Part shown: positions 55,062 through 64,000 of the stretch, in pieces | Layout: each line of letters opens with the position of its first letter | Numbering within the stretch: the first letter of the stretch is position 1 | Assembly: GCF_029962835.1 (NCBI RefSeq) | Contig: NC_080578.1 | Location: forward strand, 51,267,001 to 51,331,000 | Length of the DNA stretch: 64,000 nt | Direction: 5' to 3' | From: Magnolia sinica | Taxonomy: Eukaryota > Streptophyta > Magnoliopsida > Magnoliales > Magnoliaceae | Notes under the pieces: model-generated | What the model was told of the DNA's origin: nothing | Seen by the model: the letters and a program-made list of their open reading frames with translations, nothing else | Database searches by the model: none | Position numbers and translations under genes: made by a program

Positions 55062-56734
55062 TTGAGAACTTCATGTGTAGGGTCGCGATGTAGTAATAAT
55101 CTTGGTAAGACCATGGTCAAATTCATAGGGACTAATCTTGTGTGTCTATTATGAAAGTATTTAGAATCAAAACTAGCAAAAGTTCTAACCTAAATTAGGA
55201 AAGTAGGGAGTAATTGTGAGGAGATGAATTTAGAAACTTAAGAATTTAAAGGTGGGAACTAGGCTTTCTAGTGATCCACTTCCAGCTATTAGGATGCTTC
55301 CTTAGTTGATTCAAGGCACTTAATTAGAATTAGAGTCCCATACTATCTAATTGGAAGATATTCAATAAACTCATATCTGAACTTCCATTGACCTAGTTCT
55401 CAACGAATGAGAGTTGTGAAGATTGGAAGTGATTGCATCACCTAACCATGCCCAAGAGATTATGGTAGATAATAAGATATACCGATCCAACAACCAACAT
55501 GGGAGAATTGTGAAGAATAGAAGGGATCCATCACTCATCCATGCATAAGGGATGATGGAGAATAATAGGATTTCTATTTTAACAAACTCCAAACACAAAA
55601 AGAAAGTACTTCGAGCTATTGCAGATCTATTCCAATTTAAGTCACAATAAACCATTAAACACTAAAAATATTCCTTAGATATCAAACTAGAATCAAAGGA
55701 GTTTAACAATAACAAGAATCAAATAAGAAAAATATCTCAATCATGCTACAAGCTTCACTTCTTAGCCCTAGCTAAGGGATCTAGCTAACCATTGACATGA
55801 TTGGATTAAAAACCCTAGAAGAAAGCATTAAAAACTAAAGAGAAGGGAAGAAGAACTCTTGGGAAGTGGCTCTGCCCTCTTGCTCTACTTCTCCAAACCC
55901 TAGATCTCCTAAAAAGTTCCTAAAAACCCTTATTTATAAGCAAAGTTCCGTAAAATTGCAAAAACGGATCTAATTTTTACACAGATTGTGTAATGCCTTC
56001 GATGTCATTGAACACCCTTTAATGTCATCGAAGGGGTTTGAATCCAAAAGTCACATCGTTTCTTTTTTCGTGATGTGTAAGTCTCTGTGCCATCGAACCG
56101 TCCTTCGATGTCATTGAGCAAAGCTTCAATGTCATCAAAAAGGTCTTTGAGTCATCGAGAATGTGTCCAAAACAGTCCAATAACTTACTTCAATTTCTTT
56201 AATAATTTCAATGCCATCAAAAAGGTCTTCGAGTCTTTAATGTCATCCAGTGCCTTCCTTCAAGTCATCGTGCAGTCTTCGATGTCATTAAGTACCTTCC
56301 TTCGAGTCATTGAACATGTCTTCGATTGATCGAGAAACGCACGAAATATGTCCAGCAACCAACTCAATTTTCTCTCATAAATTTGATGTCATTGACCATT
56401 GTTCGATTTCATTGTACTGATCTTTAATGCCATTGAATAGTTCTTGATGACACAGTCTTTGCAATTTCCGCACTTGTTCTTTCAACTTCCTTCCTTCTCC
56501 ACTTAGTTTTCTTAGATCTTGGAGTCTTGAAATCTTCAATCTTAGTCTTCAAATATCCATTCTTTGGTTTGGTGACTTTTGAGCACTAAATCCATGCTTT
56601 TAGCATTCTTTTCAATCCAAGCCCTAAAATTCACATTGCAACACAAACACATGGAAAGTATACCATTAAATAATATTATGTTTGTAAAACCAAGAGATAA
56701 ATGGGGGATAATATGCAATATTTGACCCTCAACA
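55062..56734 (-). mobile_element. Athila-2 3' LTR
   Basis: On the minus strand starts TGTTGAGGGTCAAATATTGC (56734), as in Athila-1, and runs to CATCGCGACCCTACAC near 55075 and a diverged end at about 55062. U3 has a TTCGATGTCATTGAA word cluster (56445-55995); TATA box TATAAATA at 55938-55931. Confidence 0.85.
55995..56445 (-). promoter_or_regulatory. Word cluster in Athila-2 LTR U3
   Basis: Some fifteen words built on the near-palindrome TTCGATG-N-CATCGAA, for example TTCGATGTCATTGAAC, AATGTCATCGAAGG, TTCGAGTCATCG and TTCAATGTCATC. The cluster ends about 55 bases before the TATA box in element orientation. The word differs from that of Athila-1. Confidence 0.6.
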
Positions 56735-57870
56735 CAACCCCCAACTAGCATTTTACTAGTCCCGAGCAAAATATGCAAAAATTAATCTTCAACCTCAAGT
56801 TCAAAACCATTTTTAGAAAACAATCTTTTGTGCAATCAAGTATGGATGAGTATGGACAAGACAAGAAGGTGAGATTTTGAAATTCCTAGAGTTGAATCAC
56901 ATAGGTAACCAATCAAGTAATTTTTTTGTTAATCAAATCAAAGTACAAGTCTATTTGCCATGTTTTTTTAATGTGCTCAGTGAAAATCAACTTACTTTTT
57001 GTACGACTACTGTCGTTTCATAATGTCAGCCATGCTCATCACTTCAAGGTTCGTTTGAACTCAAGTACTGATTCCAAACTCATCCCCTTCTCATTTTTTT
57101 TCTAGTTTTTTATTTTTTTTATCGACGGTCAATTTTTTAATCATTCTTTATTTTTGCATTCTTTTCTAGATTTTTCATTCTTTTCATTCTTTTGAATGAC
57201 CTCTTTGTTGATCCCTTTTTTAAACTGGTTCTTTTCTTCTTTTAAGGTGGATAAAATTCTCCAGACTCGATTCTCACCATCTATCAATGATTCTCATACT
57301 AACAATCAGAACTTCTAGCATATCTTACAGAAGACAAATTGAATGTGTCACATGATCTAGATTAACATAATATTCAAACTTTCTCTAAAATAACTGCGCA
57401 CAAGAACTTAGGTGGTAGATTACTTAGAAGATTAGACTTTAGCAATTCAAGATTCTATCTTTATCTTATCATACTCAACACATTCTTAAATACGCAATTT
57501 CTTATTTTCCAAATAGATTACAACTTAAAACCTTGAAAATTTTTCAAAATTTTTGCTCAAAACTGAGAAAACACTGATTAGGTTACCTAATCCCCCACAC
57601 CCCCACAAAAATTCTACATTGTCCTCAATGTACAAGAAATAAACAAGTAATGCAAATAAGGCAATGAAAAGAAAGGGAATGGTGATGGAAAGATAGTACC
57701 TAGAGGAAGGAAAGTTAAAGCTTTTCCACAGATCTCAGCATAAAATGGGTTAGTACAAAACAAAACTCAACGAAGTTTAAGCAAACTATCCTAAAATAGC
57801 ATAAAGTAAACTATCCTAGTCCTATGAAAGCGATAAACTGACATATACCTCCATCAAACTAGGAGATCAA
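56735..57870 (-). other. Athila-2 3' non-coding region and polypurine tract
   Basis: No gene seen. Contains the ATTGAGGACAATGTAGAA block and a G-rich run (minus strand, about 57625-57575) shared with Athila-1, and the tract GTTGGGGGTTG touching the LTR at 56735-56745. Confidence 0.75.
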
Positions 57871-59002
57871 TCCTGGTAACTAGGATCACTCAAAGGTATG
57901 GACATGTCCTCTTAATCAAAGTTTTCAACAAATAACTTTAACTGATGTCCATTTACTTTAAAAGCATTGCCATTGCTTGAATTCTCTATCTCAACAGCCC
58001 CATGAGGATAGACATTTGTAACAGTAAAAGTGTCGGTCCAACAAGATTGGAGCTTTCCCGGAAAGAGATGTAACCGAGAATTATACAAAAGGACTTTTTG
58101 GCCTTACAAGAATGATTTACGAAGGATGTTCTTATCATGGAACACCTTCATCCTGTCATTGTAAATTCTTGAGTTCTCGTATGCATCATTCCGGATCTCC
58201 TCAAGTTCATTCAATTGTAGCTTATACAGCGACCAAACGTTGTCCAAATCAAAGTTCAAATTCTTTATAGCCCAACAAGCCCTATGTTCCAATTCCATAG
58301 GTAAGTGGCAAGCTTTTCCATAGACAAGTCTAAAGGGAGACATTCCAATGGGAGTTTTAAAGGTTGTACGGTAAGCCCATAAGGCATTAGTCAAGCAGAT
58401 TGACTAATCATTACGGTCAGGGTTAACCGTCTTTTCCAGGATGTGTTTGATCTCCCTATTAGAAATCTCAACTTGCCTGCTTGTCTCTAGGTGGTATGGA
58501 GTGCTTACCTTGTGAGAGATGCCATATTTCTTCATTAAGTTTGGGAATGACCTATTACAAAAATATGAGCCTCCATCACTAATGATAGCCCGAGGTGTTC
58601 CGAACCGGGAAATGATGTTCTCTTTTAAGAATTTAATGACCGTCTGATGGTCATTATTCTGTCATGGGATCGCTTCGACCCATTTAGTGACATAGTCCAT
58701 GGCTAATAGAATGTATAAATTTCCCTAAGATTAGGGGAATGGTCCCATGAAATCGATGCCCTAGTAATTAAATGCTTCAATTACTAGAATGGGGTTTAAA
58801 TGCATCATATTTCTATGGGACAATGCTCCCAACTTTTGACAACGCTCACAAGCCTTGTAAAATTATGAGTGTCCTTGAACATAGTGGGCCAATAAAAATC
58901 ACACTGTAGAATTTTGGCCGTGGTCTTCTTAGTAGAAAAGCGACCACCACAGGCCTGAGAATGATAGAAGGAGATAACACTCTGGTGTTCATTGTCTGGC
59001 AC
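57870..59002 (-). pseudogene. Athila-2 integrase
   Basis: Zinc region from 59002: EHQSVISFYHSQACGGRFST then KILQCDFYWPTMFKD and a damaged CxxC near 58840. Catalytic core in broken frames: GIDFMGPFP (58760), [14 protein letters not shown] (about 58590) and [18 protein letters not shown] (58490-58440), giving D, D and E. 58394-58104 is open: [40 protein letters not shown]. The C-terminal part continues to about 57870. Several stops. Confidence 0.88.
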
Positions 59003-59189
59003 ACATCTGCTTAAAATCTGATCTGGGTAATATTTAAATAAGTATGGATCATCCCAGAAGAATTTGCGTACCTCGACAAAAAATTTCTTCTTATCTTGTG
59101 TAGTCTAATGTGTTGGTATGAAACCTGTGGCAAAATAATTAGCAATATCAGCAAACCAAGGTGAGGGGGAGACTTTAACCAATTGTTCA

Positions 59190-60660
59190 TCGGGGAACAT
59201 GTTGTTGATTGGTGCCATCTTAAGGGAATCAGAGAGATCAAGGTGGGAAAGATGGTCAGCCGCTATGTTCTTTACTTCATTTTTATCTTTCATTTCCAAA
59301 TCAAATTCTTGGAGTAGAAAGATCCATCTTATCAAGCGGGGCTTAGCATCATTCTTAAAAAGAAGATACTTGAGTGCCGCATGATCGGTGTAGATAATGA
59401 TCTTGGATCCAATCAAGTAGGATCTAAATTTGTCCAAAGCGAATACTGCGGCCAAGAGTTCCTTTTCCATAATAGAGAAGTTCACTTGGGTAGGATTTAG
59501 AGTTCTTCTTGCGTAATAAATAACGTATGACTTTTTTCCTTTTCTCTAGCCTAAAACTGCCCCAAGAGCATATTTAGACGCGTCGCATATAAGTTCAAGA
59601 GGAAGGCTCCAATCGGGTGGCTACATGATAGGTGTAGTGGTTAACATGCCCTTGAGTCAGTAAAAGCTTCTTGGCATTGCTCAGTTTACTTGTATGGTGC
59701 ATCCTTTTGAAGTAGATTGCATAAAGGATGAGAGATGTGGCTGAAGTCCTTTATGAATCTCTTGTAAAACCCAATGTGTCCTAAGAAGGATCGCACGTCT
59801 CATATGCTTTTGGGTGGAGGTAGGGTAGAGATAAGATCAATTTTTGCTTTATCTACCTCTATTCCCTTGGACAAAATGATATATCTAAGAACAAGTCCCT
59901 TACGAACTATGAAATGACACTTCTCCCAATTGAGTACCACATTCTTTTCTTCACATGTTTTTAGCACACATTTATGATTTCCTAAGCAATCACTGGAGGA
60001 TGGACCAAAGACCGAGAAGTCATCCATGAAGACCTCTAGATATTGCCCTACCATGTCAGAAAAATACTCATCATACATCGCTGAAAGGTGGAGAGGGCAT
60101 TACATAGTCTGAATGGCATCATTCGGTAAGCAAAGGTGCCAAAAGGATATGTGAACGTGGCCTTTTCTTGGTCTTCATAGGCTATCTAGATCTGATTGTA
60201 GCCCAAATATCTGTAAAGGAAATAGTAATAGGAATAACCAGCTAGCCTTTCTAAAATTTGATCGATGAAGGGCAAAGGGAAGTGGTCCTTCCTCCTGACG
60301 GTATTCTACTTCCTGTATTCAATGCACACTCTCCAACCAGTAGTAACTCTAGTTGGCGTGAGTTCATTATTGGCATTGGCCAAGATGGTGATTCTGGACT
60401 TCTTGGGAACCACCTGAGTTGGACTCACCCATTGGCTATCTGATATAGGGTATATGATACCCACATCCAATAGCTTAAGAACCTCGGACTTAATCACTTC
60501 CTTCATGTTTGGATTTAATCTGTATTGTGGTTGCTGAGAGGTCTTCGCATTATCCTCTAGATAAATGTAACAAATACAAATCGAAGGGTCAATTCCCTTG
60601 AGGTCCATAACCGACCATCTAAGGGCTCCCTTATACTCAAAGAGAGTAGATGAGCATACT
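59190..60660 (-). pseudogene. Athila-2 reverse transcriptase and RNase H
   Basis: RT starts near 60608: YRLNPNMKEVIKSEVLKLLD, GIIYPISDSQWVSPTQVVPK, TPTRVTTGWRVCIEYRK. After shifts the catalytic LEVFMDDFSVFG is near 60030-60000 (FMDD in place of YVDD), then NWEKCHFIVRKGLVLRYII and VRSFLGHIGFYKRFIKDFS. RNase H at 59485-59230: [34 protein letters not shown] and AADHLSHLD. Stops and shifts throughout. Confidence 0.9.
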
Positions 60661-60960
60661 CTCTTGTTCTTGCTTAAGGTGGGAAGAACTCACCACCAGG
60701 TATGTCTCATCTTGACCTAAATAGGCATATTTTAAATCAGAGGGCAAAGGTTTTAGGTCAAGTTTCGGTGCCTTGAGGTTAGATGGTAGAGGCACTACAT
60801 CAGTTTGTGGTAATTCTTCAAATTGTGGCCTCCATCAGTTAACTTCATGTACCAGCACAGTATCAAGTATGGCCCTCATCTCCCTCATCATGTCATCGTC
60901 CAAATCATGGGTGTGGGCCAGGCATGTCTTTAGAGGGTTAGAGGATAAGGTCAAGAGTGT
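60661..60960 (-). pseudogene. Athila-2 protease-RT linker, truncated
   Basis: TLLTLSSNPLKTCLAHTHDL, then WRPQFEELPQTDVVPLPSNL and KLDLKPLPSDLKYAYLGQDE. It matches Athila-1 at 26165-26430. The protease domain itself is absent: the region between gag (62742) and here is missing, replaced by the Copia-4 fragment. Confidence 0.85.
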
Positions 60961-61570
60961 TGTATCTTTCATTAATGGATTTGAGGAAAATCCTCATCCT
61001 GGCTTTCCAATATGAATAATTATAGCCATCAAAGGGAGGTGGCCTTGTAATAGATAGGCTTTCAAAATTTGACATCTTGTAGCTTTGGATCTAGCTCAAG
61101 GAGGTAAATAAAAATAAAAATAAAAAGAGCAACCCGCTCTGATACAACTTGAAATGGAGAGCTAGCGATGTCCTTAGGAGAGGGAGGGGGGATTGGATAA
61201 TGCCAATCAATTGAAATAAATGTAAAAAATAAAAACATTACAAAAATCTCAATCGCTTGAGTATTAAAACCTTATTCTAAATAATTCGTAAGACAACCTT
61301 ATTTCATGAATGTCTTTAAAATCAAACTTTCAAACTAGCAATAGTAGATAAAAGGATTATAACATTCACCACTGGAATGAAATAATAAATTACATCCAAT
61401 CACCAAAAATAATATATAAAGCATTCACCACAGAGCACAAGGAGTTACAGTGGTTCAGTGCTTAAAAACAACCACACCCACTCTACTCCCAAAATTACTT
61501 CCCTCGTAATTTTAGCTTTCGATATAAAAAGGTTTTCACATGGTCAGCTTAATAACATGGTACAGTTCCT

Positions 61571-61667
61571 TGTGATTTTCACTGGCTATCACATTAAAAA
61601 CCCAACTGAGATTTTCAGAGGCTATCTCAGACAAAACCTCAACTAAGATTTTCAAAGGATATCTCAG
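61571..61667 (-). repeat. Serial hairpins in Copia-4 LTR
   Basis: Three inverted repeats at 61571-61593 (TGTGAT/ATCACA), 61606-61630 (CTGAGAT/ATCTCAG) and 61643-61667 (CTAAGAT/ATCTCAG, imperfect), with a weaker fourth near 61530. Same order and loop type as in Copia-2. Confidence 0.7.
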
Positions 61668-62084
61668 AAAAACTTAAAAAGAGTTTCAAAAGGTATACTT
61701 ATCTTCAAATTTATAAGACGTTGGAGAAGCTTGTAGCAGAAGGACTTCTTTCTTGAATGTAGATGGCGCAGTCTTCAATCTGATAGAAAGAGTCTAGGGT
61801 TATATAGATTTTAATTATGAAAAACACAAATGCAACTTAATTCAATTCTCTTAAATCTCAAAGAGGAGTATAGTTTACTTTCTTAGATTAAGACTTAAAA
61901 GATCTGAGAATAAAGGTAATTGAATAAGCTATAAAAATAAATTATAAATACCAACAAAATAGCTTGCCGAGGACTTGAGCTTCTTTCTCTCTTATAAAAG
62001 AATTATGATAATAGTTATGTGTAATTCAAAATGAGAGAAAGACTCAATTTATAGGCAAAGAAGTTAGAACTTCGGTTAGACCGA

Positions 62085-62425
62085 GATAGGCTTTGATTAG
62101 CCCAAGTTCACCAGATTCAGTTCAACAGATTTCAAATTGCGCAAGATAAGAATTATCCAAAATTTGATAGGGTCAAGGTCAAGTTCAGCTGGCCGAACAT
62201 CATAATTCAACTGGCTAAATTTTCCCTTTAGCTGGCCGAATTCTCACGAATTCCAAAAGTTGGTGTTACTAGAATTTTAGACGAACTTTCTCAGGTTGGG
62301 CTAGCCTAGCTAAAACTTGGGCTAGCCAAATTTTTAAGAAAAGTTGTTATTTGCTCAGGCTTGATGTTAGGTTGGCCGAGGAAGTTTAGGATGGCCGAAC
62401 CAACAGTCTGGCTGGCCGAATTCCA
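62085..62425 (-). promoter_or_regulatory. Word cluster in Copia-4 LTR U3
   Basis: About ten words on the core GGCTAGCC/GGCTGGCCGAA, for example AGCTGGCCGAAT, TTGGGCTAGCCAAA and TCTGGCTGGCCGAA. The TATA box lies about 35 bases beyond in element orientation. Confidence 0.6.
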
Positions 62426-62519
62426 GGCAAAAAATCAAGATAAAATAGTTTTGAAAGCGCCTAGTCCTAAGGTCTTTCTGGGGTTTATACCACCAAAGAT
62501 ATATCAAATATTTGAGTCA

Positions 62520-62617
62520 CTTTAGCTTGAACTTTGTCTTGGACTATGTCTTGAATTTTATCTTGAACGTTATCTTGGACTTTGTCTTGAATTTTGTCTT
62601 GAACTTTGTCTTGAATT
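62520..62617 (-). repeat. 12-bp tandem array in Copia-4 LTR
   Basis: About eight units of TCAAGACAAAGT-like sequence (minus strand) close to the LTR start. Copia-1 has a more decayed AAGTTCAAG-type series in the same LTR position (19770-19560). Confidence 0.8.
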
Positions 62618-62741
62618 CAGGCGACGATTTTGTGATGATTTCTTTAAGAAGTTGTGCCGATCTTTTCCTGAACAAAAGTCGATCTTGAGTTGATCTTTAG
62701 GTTCTACCTTGAAGTACTTTTGTCTCATAAAATTTGACAAT

Positions 62742-63713
62742 CTATGTGTGCTCACCATCATAACACTTACAAACCTCAATGGTCTCATTGGGTTTAACCA
62801 TCTCTACTTTCTTCAATTCCATGGCCTCGATTTTTCTTGTGAGGTTAGCCACTCTAGCACTCATGTCATCCTTATCCCTTAAAGTGTAAATCCCTTTTTT
62901 CTCTATAGAATGAGTTGGCCTAGAAGTTGTGACTTTTGAGGAGGTATCCCATGATTGCACATTTTCAGCAAACATATTAAAATAATTTGACACATCATCG
63001 GTTACCTTATTCATGAACTCCCCATTACACATCATCTCTACGAATTGGTGCATGAGCGTAGTCAGTCCATCATAAAAATAAGCTTATAACCTGCTAAATT
63101 TCGTAGCCATGATGTGGGCAAGAGTTTAGAAGATCCTTTAATCTTTCCCAGCATTGGAAGAAGGTCTCATCCTCTTTCTGGAAATAAATCATGATCGCCC
63201 TCCTCAGGGTATTGGTCTTATGAATAGGGAAGAACTTTTTAAGGAACTCCCATACCATCTCAGCCATGTCCCTATTGATCTTGGTCTCAAAGAGTGGAGC
63301 CAAGACTTGGTGTTCTCCTTTAAAGAGAAAGAAAACAATTAAAGTCTCATTGTATTATTAGACTTGTTTTGGAAGTGCAAAGTTACTATTATCTCATTAA
63401 ACTCTTTAGGATGTAAATATGGACTCTCAGAATCGAGTTTATGAAACTTTGGCAGTAGTTGGATCACTCCTGACTTAAAATCCACATTTTCTACATCGAG
63501 TGGAAACACCATGCATGAAGGTGTACTCGTCCTCGCTGGTTGCAAGTAATCACGCATCCTTCTATGTGGAGGAACGTTATGTACTTCATTTTCATCTTGA
63601 TGTTTCTCAACAGGATGGTGCGGTTGATTAACAGCCATAACTTCTGTTAACTTAAAGGATCTCAAGGTATGTTTAATATGATGATAGTTGGCAAACGTTT
63701 GACTAATCCTCAT
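62742..63713 (-). pseudogene. Athila-2 gag
   Basis: 63713-63339: RISQTFANYHHIKHTLRSF, MAVNQPHHPVEKHQDENEVH (compare MAANQL in Athila-1) and FHKLDSESPYLHPKEFNEI. 63303-63094: gag domain VWEFLKKFFPIHKTNTLRRA, QKEDETFFQCWERLKDLL, HHGYEI. 63053-62742: MHQFVEMMCNGEFMNKVTDD and VANLTRKIEAMELKKVEMVK, ending CKCYDGEHT, a partial knuckle, where Copia-4 is inserted. Three frames, few stops. The start is taken near the MAVNQ ATG or just upstream. Confidence 0.88.
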
Positions 63714-63850
63714 TCACATAAGAGACGTAGAGTATTGTCACGGACCCACATTGACATGAAAAACTCTAATTCCCTAAGTCTAAAATAAAACCTACAGCAG
63801 AAGAAAAAGAAAACTATAGAGGAATATGAAAATGAGAAGAGTGTGAAGGG

Positions 63851-64000
63851 TAAAATGAAGAGCTAGCGATGTCTTAGAGGGGGGCTGAATCGGACAATAC
63901 CAAATAATCAAAATAAATGAAGAATATGTAAATATTATAAAAATCTCAATCGCTTTATTATTGAAACCTTGATTCAAAATAATTCGTAGGACAACCTTCA
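63851..64000 (-). mobile_element. End of a further Copia LTR (Copia-5), runs off the window
   Basis: Minus strand ...CCCCCCTCTAAGACATCGCTAGCTCTTCATTTTA ending at 63851; the same terminal block ends the Copia-2 and Copia-4 LTRs. No primer site follows, so this is the 3' end of an element (3' or solo LTR) inserted in the Athila-2 leader. Confidence 0.75.

Larger units (their letters stand above)
60962..62739 (-). mobile_element. Copia-4: LTR plus first 110 bases of gag, inserted in Athila-2
   Basis: LTR 62739-61150 on the minus strand (TGTCAAATTT...CCATTTCA, 1,590 bp), primer site TTGTATCAGAGC (61148-61137), gag ATG at 61075 (MSNFESLSITRPPPFDGYNY, then WKARMRIFLKSIN) ending at about 60962 where Athila pro-RT sequence begins. 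A deletion removed the rest of the Copia and about 1.1 kb of Athila. LTR parts: 12-bp tandem (62617-62520), GGCTAGCC words (62425-62085), TATA (near 62050), hairpins (61667-61520). Confidence 0.88.
55062..63850 (-). mobile_element. Athila-2, minus-strand Athila-type element
   Basis: Reading leftwards: leader and gag (63713-62742), a truncated Copia-4 insert, pro tail (60960), RT, RNase H, integrase (to about 57870), 3' non-coding region, polypurine tract, and 3' LTR (56734-55062). No 5' LTR in the window; a Copia LTR end occupies 63851 on. It is a relative of Athila-1, whose missing pol genes are present here, though broken. Confidence 0.88.

Overview
The window reads as plant nuclear DNA made almost wholly of decayed, nested LTR retrotransposons. 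I see no convincing host gene, tRNA, rRNA or CRISPR array. The case for a flowering plant rests on lineages known only from plants: Ty3/gypsy Athila and Tat/Ogre types, Ty1/copia elements of SIRE/Tork type, a plant mobile domain (PMD) cargo gene, and plant-type LTR primer sites. The species cannot be named. Frequent GGGCCCA/TGGGCC words and the nesting depth fit a large-genome angiosperm heterochromatic region.

Layout. 1-4087: a plus-strand Copia element (called Copia-0) with the right part of a 5' LTR, primer site, gag and the start of pro, then truncated. 4088-6287: two inverted copies of a gypsy-type LTR tail (a fold-back). 6288-6609: an LTR end fragment of a second gypsy family. 7110-19814: Copia-1 on the minus strand (5' LTR 18100-19814, gag, pro, IN, RT, RNase H), split in its protease active site by a 6.1-kb solo LTR (10061-16164, target duplication AACAT). 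19815-21922: unassigned GGGCCCA-rich DNA. 21923-29623: Athila-1, plus strand, with both LTRs, primer site, gag and pro but no RT/IN. 29955-30912 and 52586-53031: the two halves of the Copia-2 LTR, split by a complete 21.7-kb Tat/Ogre-type element (30913-52580, target duplication GATAG). Copia-2 gag follows to 54613. 54620-55061: a Copia RT fragment, minus strand. 55062-63850: Athila-2, minus strand (gag, pro tail, RT, RNase H, IN, 3' LTR), itself carrying a truncated Copia-4 (60962-62739). 63851-64000: the end of another Copia LTR running off the window.

The Tat element is the most informative piece. Its sense strand holds gag, protease, RT, RNase H, a second archaeal-type RNase H and integrase, all with stops or frameshifts. 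Between integrase and the 3' LTR are two antisense genes: a PMD protein with two small GT-AG introns, and a second gene resembling an uncharacterised transposon-associated plant family. The PMD frame is cut by a 3.1-kb solo LTR (45499-48591, target duplication CGATG) and reads through when one duplication copy is ignored.

Three regulatory-looking patterns cut across families. (1) Each LTR with a visible U3 carries a cluster of 12-16 bp quasi-palindromic words just upstream of its TATA box; one word is shared by a Copia and an Athila element. (2) Copia LTRs carry serial short hairpins with a GTGAAAA-containing loop between TATA and primer site. (3) The Tat LTR palindrome GGTAGTC-N-GACTACC recurs upstream of both antisense genes. 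All calls are by eye; percent identities and alignments were not computed.
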